A DNA stretch of 64,000 nt from Chrysogorgia sp. JL179-B06. Its lineage: Eukaryota; Cnidaria; Anthozoa; Scleralcyonacea; Chrysogorgiidae. The position numbers and the translations under genes were made by a program. The notes under the pieces were generated by a model, which saw only the letters and a program-made list of their open reading frames with translations, ran no database searches and had not been told where the DNA came from. How positions within the stretch are numbered: the stretch's first letter is position 1; each line of letters opens with the position of its first letter. Shown in pieces: positions 56,111 through 64,000 of the stretch. The stretch covers positions 2,739,001 to 2,803,000 of the forward strand of contig JAYKKM010000123.1 of the NCBI GenBank assembly GCA_035772405.1, written 5' to 3'.

Positions 56111-56532
56111 GTTTTCTAGCCGACGAAGATATCCATACAACTTTGTGCTTCCGGTTTCCAAACAAAATAATAGAAAGCATTAGTGATATAAAACGTTCTC
56201 CGATGAGTTTGTAAATTATGCAAATATAATTGCAGATATTCTACAATTATCCCCTTTTGGCGATTTAGATTTAGTATGGTCGATGACGTTTGTAGTTAAG
56301 GAACTTTAGTAGAACAATATTTACTAAAACGATTAGACAACTCCCCTATCGGAAAGCTAGTCTCCTCCGCAGAAATTGTGTGGGAAATGTTTTTTTCTGA
56401 GACAAATAGATTCCAAGGATACGATTTGGCCGAGCAAGAGAAATTAACAAGACATCTGCCAATCCCTTCACATATATCAACAATCCCTTTACTTTCCCGC
56501 AATTCCAGCCAAAATATTGCTCGCACACACTT

Positions 56533-57647
56533 CTAGTACGTATTCCATATAAGGAAGTGACCAACGAGCAAATAGAAGGCATTAACTAACAAATACATGG
56601 CACTCGTACCAGCCCGCTGGATGTGGGATTATTAACACGTTACGATATGTTCGATTATCCGCTCTTTTTAAGAAAACTACGTTCGTTAGCAGGATAGTAT
56701 ACGCATATTGTAAACAGATAATTTATCTTTGTTTTAATATATATTGTAGCTTTGGGAGTTGATTATTTTTCAAGAAAACGTTCGTGTTTTTGTTTACAAG
56801 ATGGTATCCGTATTAGGAAAATTGTATTTTGGCATGTTCGATTATCCGCGCTTTTAAAGAGAACTAAGTTAGCTACCGGGATAAAGCTGTACGTATGTTG
56901 TAGATAGATAATTTAACTTTCCTTTGATATATTCGATAGCTTTGGGGGTGGTTTATTTCTCAAGAAAACGTTTGCCAAAGGGTTAGGACCTTTGTTGCTT
57001 TGGGGTCGGTTACAATCCAATTAACAAGGAGGCTGGTACGAGGGTTGAACGTGTCAGCTATTTGCTCGTTAAAGGGATATGGCAATATAAATTAACTTTG
57101 TCTCATTTGAAAGAACTCGTAAAATGGTATAAGAAGATCTTTTACAATTTTTCTGTATCTGTCTTGGTTTTTGAAATATTTCAGATAATTATGACAAAAG
57201 ACGTAATAATTGACCTAATTAACTAGGAAATTGGTGACGTCACAAGCAGGGTAAACCTGATGAAACTACTCCATAGGTGACCGAATTTCTGCGGAAGGCT
57301 TTTTAAAACGTTGTGGGCCAATTAAAAATGGAAATAGTGCAACATAATCGAGTTTCTGGCTCATAATGTCGTAAGGTTGGCAAAATTAAATTTCACTTTA
57401 CCCTACTTATGACGTCACGTGCATATCGAAAATAATTCCAAGATCGCGGACAGCACGCTGTCTTTCGTCAAATTATTTCGAAAACCAAAATAGATAAGGG
57501 AAAATTGTAAAAGGTCTTGTTATACCATTTCACGAGTTCTTTCAAATGAGACAAAGTTAATTTATATTGCCATATCCTTTAATTCACTCTATTTGCTCGT
57601 CAATGCCTTCTATTTGCGCCTCCTTATAAGGAATACGTACTAGATAC
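56533..57647. mobile_element. Foldback element J, split by a TTAA MITE
   Basis: CTAGTACGTATTCCATATAAGG at the left is mirrored by CCTTATAAGGAATACGTACTAG at the right. GAGCAAATAGAAGGCATT pairs with AATGCCTTCTATTTGC. The centre repeats ATGTTCGATTATCCGC and CAAGAAAACGTT. The insertion at 57073-57578 separates its arms. Related to K at 45249. Confidence 0.65.
57073..57578. mobile_element. TTAA-flanked MITE H-like (506 bp), nested in J
   Basis: TTAA at 57069-57072 and 57579-57582. Ends AGGGATATGGCAATATAAAT and the mirror, with arms of about 110 bases through TTTGTCTCATTTGAAAGAAC. Confidence 0.8.
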
Positions 57648-58296
57648 CCCTACCCTAATTTGGCAGTAAGACACGCGTGTCTCTGGCGATTATATCATAA
57701 ATTATCAGTATAAGGCTGGGCTCAATCGTAGGGGAGGCTGCCTCCGCTTGCTTGGAAGCTATTTGACTCGGAAAAAAACATTGCACACACAACTAAGAAG
57801 CCATGCAGAGTTACCTGCGGAGGAGGCTACTCGTTTGCTATGAGCAATATATATCCAGGATGACATCATACAGGCTATTTATAAATAAATATGCTTATGT
57901 CTATAATTGGGAATATATGAAACCGGAAAGCCTTGAATTGAATTTTATTGAATTTTACTGGATGTCCGGTCAGAATAGAACAACTGATTTCAATTATAAT
58001 TGCCAATAGAACATCCAGATAGAACGCTTTTAAATGACTGCAGTTTTGCAGTTGATGGATATCGTAAAAACAAAGGGAAGGATGCATGTTAATACCCAAG
58101 AAATCAAAGTGACCTCAAATAATTACCTTGCTGTTATAAAACATCCTGTACAAATTAAGGATCACATTTCCTGTTTAATATTATATAGTTCCACTAAATG
58201 GCCTGTACAGTTAAAACGCGAAATGAAACATCTGAAAAATATTTAATTTTGAAAATATATTATAAATCCAGATAATTTTGGTTTCTGGATTTTATC
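57648..58296. other. No supported gene
   Basis: Short frames at 57803-58246 lack domains. A small inverted repeat GGCTGCCTCCGC / GCGGAGGAGGCT lies at about 57736-57828. Confidence 0.35.
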
Positions 58297-58735
58297 TGCC
58301 TCAACGCGTTCTTTATAAACGAGACTATTAAAGAGTTTTCTAATACTTTCAAAAGGTGACTGTTTATAGTCGGGATAATTTTGGTTCGAGAATAATCATT
58401 CAAACAGTTGAAGAGGTGTGGTAATTAAATTGTTAATCATTTCAAACATATCACCGTGAGATACTATATTTACAAGTAGCCGTCGAGTGCCGCCGATACA
58501 TTCGTTATTTTGTTTCGTTTTAGCTTTTCAGTTGATCCTACTTGTCGATTAATTAGAACTAAGTTTGCTCTTCAGATAATGTATTCATGAGATAATATAT
58601 TCAGATAATAATCGTTAGTTGCTATAAGCATTACTATATTACGAATAATCGGCATAAGTTATACAGAACACAAAATTTGGCGCGCAGCCTGTTTGCCCCA
58701 CACAAGCATCTGTACCACGCTAAACAGAGAGCGAA
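58297..58735. repeat. Fragment of the 3.5-kb transposon family
   Basis: Matches 9850-10490 in order: AAACGAGACTATTAAAGAG, TGACTGTTTATAGT, AATTTTGGTTCGAG, AGTAGCCGTCGAGTGCCG, and ending with GTTGCTATAAGCAT and GCGCAGCCTG. This shows that the family exists outside the tandem array. Confidence 0.6.
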
Positions 58736-59130
58736 GGCGGGACATATTTTATTTATCGATTCGGCATAAGTTGAATAAAGCATTTGAAAACATAATACAT
58801 TCCAGCTACTGTTTCTGCCTTTCACACATTTATGATTGATTTTTCAAATTTATTTCTTTGCAAGCTAATGTTTAACGACATACTATAGTGTTAACATGTG
58901 AACCTTTAATAGAAAAGCTTGAATAACAACAAATATAATTCAATATATCTTTTTACTACAGTATATATAATTTAATTAACATCTCACCATGCATCCGCAA
59001 TACACTTATACGTAATAATCGCCATATAGTAACCAATTAAACACGTCAACCATGATTATGTAAGCATCTATATTGATAGTGGGAACGGTTCGTTGACATG
59101 CCAGTTAATTGATTACGAAATTGTTCCAAT
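58736..59130. other. Intergenic, nothing recognised
   Basis: AT-rich, no frame or repeat of note. Confidence 0.4.
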
Positions 59131-59510
59131 TGTGAATCGAAAAACACGGCACACGGTGACGTAAGAGTAAAAATTGAAACTCAACAAGCGCCTGGCACCT
59201 GAGATCCATCTGAGATTAAAAATATCTGCCATTGGTGGCATTTTGAATTTTCAAGATGCTACGCGGGCGTGCAAGATGGCATTTTCTAGAAAAATGGAAG
59301 TTTTTCAAGCTGATTTATGATAATTAATGCTAATTTATCTTAACATAATTTGCCTTGTTCGGAAAATGTAAAGGCATTGGTAACAGCCGGTTTATTGGGC
59401 TTTCAGAAATGTATAGCTTTCGCAACAGTTATGGTTATTTCTAAAGATATCAATAGAAACAAAGAAGTGATTCAATTTTGGATGTTTTTCAGCCCGTCAG
59501 GAAAGAGTTA
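59131..59510. repeat. Interspersed repeat M, solitary diverged copy
   Basis: AAAAACACGGCACACGGTGA through AACAGCCGGTTTATTGGGCT to GGAAAGAGTTAA, as in 5497-5875. Confidence 0.6.
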
Positions 59511-59833
59511 AACTTTATAACGGTTCAAAGTTCATAAGCGTTTGAAAATGTCTTAGATCGTCTTCCGTTCTACAATTTTGGGCACTCCTGGAGTACACAC
59601 GTCAACTTGACTGCTGGAATTCCGCCCACATCTATTTCCATTCATTAATTGAGGTTTCGTTATAGTCTGAAATTGTCAATAAATCTACCGACGAGAATCT
59701 CCCTCGCTAAATGCTCTCGCTCATACAAGCAATCACCAAAAATGTCTTTTTTCGTTTTACTTCAATAGGAAACAACATTAGTGAGATAACATTCTCCATT
59801 TGAGTTGATAAATTATAATATATGCAAATACAG

Positions 59834-60042
59834 CAGACCTTCCATATAAACATACCCAGCAATTCCTAACCTAAACCTTACCCTTATCCTAACCATATCA
59901 ACCTATAATACTATACTAACCTAATAATTACCCTCATTCTTACGATAATGCTTTATTTTAGAAATAACAGCTGATTTTAATTTCGAATTTTACTATCGAT
60001 AGTCTATGTGACGTCATTTCGGGATTTATATGGAACTTCGCC
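59834..60042. repeat. Possible small MITE with CTTCCATATAAA ends
   Basis: CCTTCCATATAAACATACC and GGGATTTATATGGAACTTCG are imperfect inverses 0.2 kb apart. The interior has degenerate CCTAACCTAAA-type runs. Confidence 0.35.
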
Positions 60043-60825
60043 CGATATACATGTATCTACTAGATCTAGCATTTTAAAATTATAAATTGTTTATAAAGTC
60101 TTTTGTGAACGATTAACAGAATCTTTGCGATTATTTGTAGTAATTATTATTTCCAGTAGGAAATGACGTCATATATTAGGGGTTAAAATATGAGGTATTA
60201 AAAAAGCTTGTCAGGATTGCTTTTTGGATAGTTCCGTTCGCCTTCATAGTTATAACAGTGAAGAAAAGCGTGTCCATTGGAAGCCTAGTTTGCTGCTGTA
60301 AATCTTCCTTGTAAGTAAACAAATCTATATCTCTAGTAATTAATTATTATAATTTATGGCATCTTATAAGCGATCTTTGCTAAGGAGTTGTTACTTTTAA
60401 ACTAGTCTTATTTTATAACGCAAATGATAATTGGTGGAATACTTGACACACGCATTTCCTTTTTCTCATGAATTATTAGTACTACGAGGATGGTGATAAT
60501 AGCTCTTTCCCTTTTAGCGTACATATACAGTACCATTAAAAATGAAATGTAGAATTATTTTACCATCAACTATTTTAGCTTTTATACAACCTTGATTAAC
60601 ATATACTGAGCAATCTCGACGGACGTGATCGTTATGGCTACCAAACATATTACGCGCCAACAACTATTATGTAGCCACAGCGGGATATATAGCATTGTCA
60701 AAGCAGTGAATTTATACTTACCTTGCATTTCCGGCTAATTGCTAATTGTATTGCTAATTCGATAAAAATATTAACACATTTACAAGTTTATGATTCTACA
60801 TTTGAAACATGATAAGGTTTGGTTA
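60043..60825. other. Intergenic, nothing recognised
   Basis: No supported frame, RNA gene or repeat structure seen. Confidence 0.4.
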
Positions 60826-61114
60826 ATTCTCAACACTGTCCTCGTTCTGTTTACGAAGCAACTGTGAGTATTTTCACGTCTTCAGGACGATGTGAACTAG
60901 CAGAGAGGTGAGAGCTGATGCTTAATGTTAATAACTTCAGCTCAAACACTGCAATCGTTCTAGCAGAACTGGGGCGTTATTTGAGGTCATAAAACAAGTT
61001 TCAAACATCAAAACACGGTACGCGATAGTCGATTTACGAAGAGCACTGTGACCTCTTTTAGGATTCCCGCTCGTTGTCGACACGACCGAAGGAAATTTGG
61101 AGCGAACCTTTTCA

Positions 61115-61145
<31 letters not shown>

Positions 61146-61180
61146 TGAACATAACTTACCCGAATGAAATATGACGTCAT
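60826..61180. repeat. Dispersed repeat N with 29-base poly-G
   Basis: 60826-61030 matches the inverse of 41440-41632. The G run (61116-61144) and its CTGAACATAACTTACCCGAA flank match 8776-8815. Together they look like one end of a Mutator-like foldback family with a homopolymer in the arm, as at 29350. Confidence 0.5.
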
Positions 61181-61529
61181 ATCTCGCGAGGTTATTCCTG
61201 TCCCAGTGTGCTAATGGTAACCAAGGTAACAAAGAAATGTTTTATGAATATATTTTAAAAGAAACTAGTATAGTGTATGCAGTTTTGAAATTTAACACTC
61301 TGTGAAGTGAACAACGTTTCTATGCATTATAGACATTGCCTTTGCACAACTGATTTACTTGAAATTTACTTGAATTGTGAATTTACTTCTTGTCTATCAT
61401 ACTATGTCTAGGGTATGTTTTAAAAGTAATTTCAACATAAAAAAAATTATTTCGTTATTTTATTCAAACTTCAAAGTTTGAACATATGAGAATATATTGT
61501 AATTAGATTCATCAGCGCCATTAATATAC

Positions 61530-61910
61530 ATCGGGGCTTCGGTGGTCTGGTGGTCAGGGCCACTGCCTCCCACCTCTGAGGTCAAGAGTTCGAATCCTGT
61601 GTTCGGACATTTGATCGCACGTGTAAAGAGTTGGTCAACACTCTGCCGAAAGTCGTGGGTTTTCTCCGGGTTCTCCGGTTTCCTCCCACAGGGAAGTTGA
61701 CAGGGCGGGTTAGGATAAATAGTTAGGAAAACTAATGATGATAAAAACTGTAAAAAATAAATAGCTAAGGTTAATTGATTGGGGTACTGGGTACTAGATA
61801 CTGAAAGTAATAGAATAAATTGTCGACGTTGTAAAGCGCATTTGATCATATACACATGCTAATTTGCGCTATATAAATAGTAAACATTATTTATTATTAC
61901 AATTATTGGA
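61530..61910 (+). mobile_element. tRNA-derived SINE
   Basis: RNA polymerase III promoter boxes are in place: A box TGGTCTGGTGG (61543-61553) and B box AGTTCGAATCC (61587-61597). The head resembles a tRNA with an intact TTCGAATCC loop. The body contains the widely shared GGTTTTCTCCGGGTTCTCCGG..CCTCCCAC block near 61658-61690. The 3' part (GTAAAGCGCATTTG..GCGCTATATAAAT) and the TTATTATTA tail look like a CR1/L2-type LINE 3' end, which would explain its mobilisation. The minus-strand frame at 61460-61855 is the shadow of this SINE. Confidence 0.8.
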
Positions 61911-62100
61911 TTAGGTTGAGTATGATATCTTGTGTTATCAACACCAAGGTTTGTGTTATATGCCGAAACTAACCTGAGTACCAGGCCTTCTAGGGGGGGG
62001 GGGGAGGGAGGGTTATGGGAGCCTGAGAAGGCAGCGGATAACACAAACTGATGTTTGATAACACAAGATATCATGGGAAAACCGAATTCAATAATTGTTT
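61905..62100. mobile_element. Small foldback MITE with internal poly-G
   Basis: CAATTATTGGATT..GATATCTTGTGTTATCAA is repeated inverted at 62038-62100 (TTGATAACACAAGATATCAT). It sits directly in the SINE tail. Confidence 0.65.
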
Positions 62101-62365
62101 TATTCTACAATTATAAGAAAAGTCAAGAAAAATTATAAACTAGGATAATTAACAATTACGTTACCTACAGACAATTTTTGATATTTTCCAATCACAATCG
62201 AGATTGTATGAGTATTGTAATATAATATAACTAGAATGCACAACATTTGTACAAATGTTAACAATTAATATTCAATTGCAGTGATAATATGCTACTGCGA
62301 GAACTTACTGTAGTTTTTAATATATTTTCTTCCTGTTCTAAATATATTCTTTGAATTATCATGTT

Positions 62366-62792
62366 AGGCCTTGTTTACAGGTCGCAATGCCGTAACTCGT
62401 CGTAATTTAATTCAAAATAATTTAATTCATATGTAGCTTCATCACGATTAGTCGATTATATATAGTGCAACTTCGACGATGAATTTAATTGTTGAACAAA
62501 ATAACAAGTATTCTGGTGCTCAAAAAGACTACAGCTATATTAAATAATCAATTTGGCGGCATTGGTATAATTTCTTCATTTAACTCGATGCTAAGTTACG
62601 TGCGTCGGCGGTGTATAAAACGAACACGAATATCAGACGTTGCCCTTTGACCATGACGGATACAACGTCTTAAACAAATTTAACTCTACAGATGAATTTA
62701 ATTTGTTTTAGATGTCGTATAACCGTCGCATTTAGTTAAATTTGTTTTAATTAAATTTCGACGAACGTGCGACGTATAAAACAGCCCTTGTG
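62366..62792. mobile_element. Possible MITE with CTTGTTTACAGGTCGCA / ACAGCCCTTG ends
   Basis: Imperfect inverted ends with GTCGTAATTTAATTCAAAAT and its near-mirror TTTTAATTAAATTTCGACGA. GATGAATTTAATT occurs repeatedly inside. Confidence 0.45.
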
Positions 62793-64000
62793 CACGATCG
62801 TTAACTATAAAAACACCGCTGCCATGGTTACAAAACCAATGTTCCAAACACAGTTAACTATCCAGCTGAGCACAGCTGGATTGTTTTGCTAATTTGATAA
62901 AAAAATTGAAAATAAAAAGTGTGATGCACGAACCATCAGGTAGTCTATGATTTTAGACGACAATTTAAGATTTTAAAACTTTTCTATTGATTTAGTTTAA
63001 ACGAATAAGTAAAATACAAATGGAAATAAAAGATTGGTGTATTGCTATGAAACAGTTGTATGTAAATTTGTATTTAATATACTGGCTATAACACTTTTAT
63101 ATAAATAAGTAAAATAGTTTATAATAGATTTTATTATAAAGTTAACTAACATTCAATCGCTTCACAGAATATAATCAGAGAACCGATATGGATAGCAGAT
63201 ACACTGAATACTAAATGGCGAACAAAAATATGTAAAGAGATAGCAAAACAAACATTTTAAATAATTCTGAATGACTTTTCAAGCACCTACTACCTATAGT
63301 GTGCAAGCATTGAATATAACATGCGTTATCATGTTTCAGTGTAACACTGTATTTCCGTTCACTTAAATATATCCGTTTTTTAATAACATACACTTCAACA
63401 AGATCATATAGCAAACCAATTCACGGAAAATAGATCAGTTTCTTTATCGATCGTTTAAAATCCAGGGCAAATATAAGTTATAATCAATAATTATTGTCTT
63501 TCTACTTGAAAAATATAGTCCCGATTAGCTTTAAATTATGCATGTTTGAAATTTGACGGATATCCTGCAATTCACTCAATCTTTGAACATTGTTTCGACT
63601 AGGAGAACCGTCTCCGATTCACATTTAATAACGTGAGCTTAACTGAGTATCCGCCATTGTTCACAAGAAAGAAGCTATGAGTATGACACAACTGAAGGAT
63701 GATTCTAAATCATAAAGCTTTGTCAAAATTGGTTCCTTAATAACATCTACTCGTGTTTGGCACAATTCAAAACACTGGAAAATACTGTCAATCCAAGCAG
63801 ACGAAGTCGTGATCCGTATATATTAAATTTGTCGGGTAAGCAGACAACTTTGTTTAACAAGTCAATGATATCTTACACAAATGTAACTTGAAGTGCCTTT
63901 CGTGGTTTTGGGATTATGTATATATTTTGTGATCTTTAGAATTTCTTGAGAAGAAGAAATTGTAGTATATCTTGTCGTCCGAAAATCTCAACTTGCCTAT
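62793..64000. other. Intergenic, nothing recognised
   Basis: AT-rich sequence without a supported frame, RNA gene or structured repeat up to the window edge. Confidence 0.4.

Noticed and set aside
59870..59940. Telomere-like CCTAAACCTTACCC run
   Set aside because: It is short, degenerate and irregular inside a possible MITE.
61116..61144. Homopolymer runs as assembly artefacts
   Set aside because: Several runs sit at equivalent places in related repeats, so they are real features, although exact lengths are uncertain.

Overview
The window looks like about 64 kb of a repeat-dense, AT-rich metazoan nuclear genome. Spliced exons with GTAAGT donors, a rhodopsin-class receptor gene pair, a tRNA-derived SINE, LINE remnants and very many short inverted-repeat DNA transposons all point to an animal. 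The repeat types and the divergent class A receptor fit an early-branching lineage such as a cnidarian, but this is an inference and the species cannot be read from the sequence.

Layout. (1) 1-2.7 kb: a compact plus-strand cluster of four intact, closely packed or overlapping reading frames of DNA-virus/Polinton-like type: a capsid-like protein that is open at the left window edge, an A32/FtsK-type packaging ATPase and two proteins of unknown function. Strong palindromes lie inside and just behind the last two frames. (2) 3.0-4.4 kb: back-to-back TTAA-flanked foldback elements. (3) 4.8-26.4 kb: three direct tandem units (about 11.0, 7.4 and 3.2 kb, the last truncated) with no intact gene. Differences between units are mostly insertions, and the other units show the empty sites. 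The largest insertion is a 3.5-kb transposon carrying a RecQ-like helicase fragment and a nested hAT element. (4) 26.4-32.4 kb: minisatellites and a probable minus-strand spliced gene whose introns hold a foldback element and a 1.08-kb Mutator-like foldback element. (5) 33-52.2 kb: a 6-kb segmental duplication (about 34.2-40.3 and 45.8-51.8 kb) with two nearly identical intronless receptor genes on the minus strand, separated by an array of MITEs. A third, inverted fragment of the receptor 3' end at 52.1 kb carries a 257-bp triplet array. (6) 52.6-57.7 kb: a hAT-like element, a decayed ZNF862-like gene on the minus strand with a duplicated exon, and a foldback element split by a TTAA MITE. (7) 58-64 kb: fragments of elements seen earlier, one SINE, small foldback elements and sequence in which nothing was recognised.

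The only intact coding sequences with recognisable products are the left-edge virus-like cluster and the two receptor genes. The probable spliced gene has four recognisable exons but an incomplete model. Most of the remainder is explained by DNA transposons, many without coding capacity. Several are dated relative to one another by nesting and by empty sites in paralogous copies.
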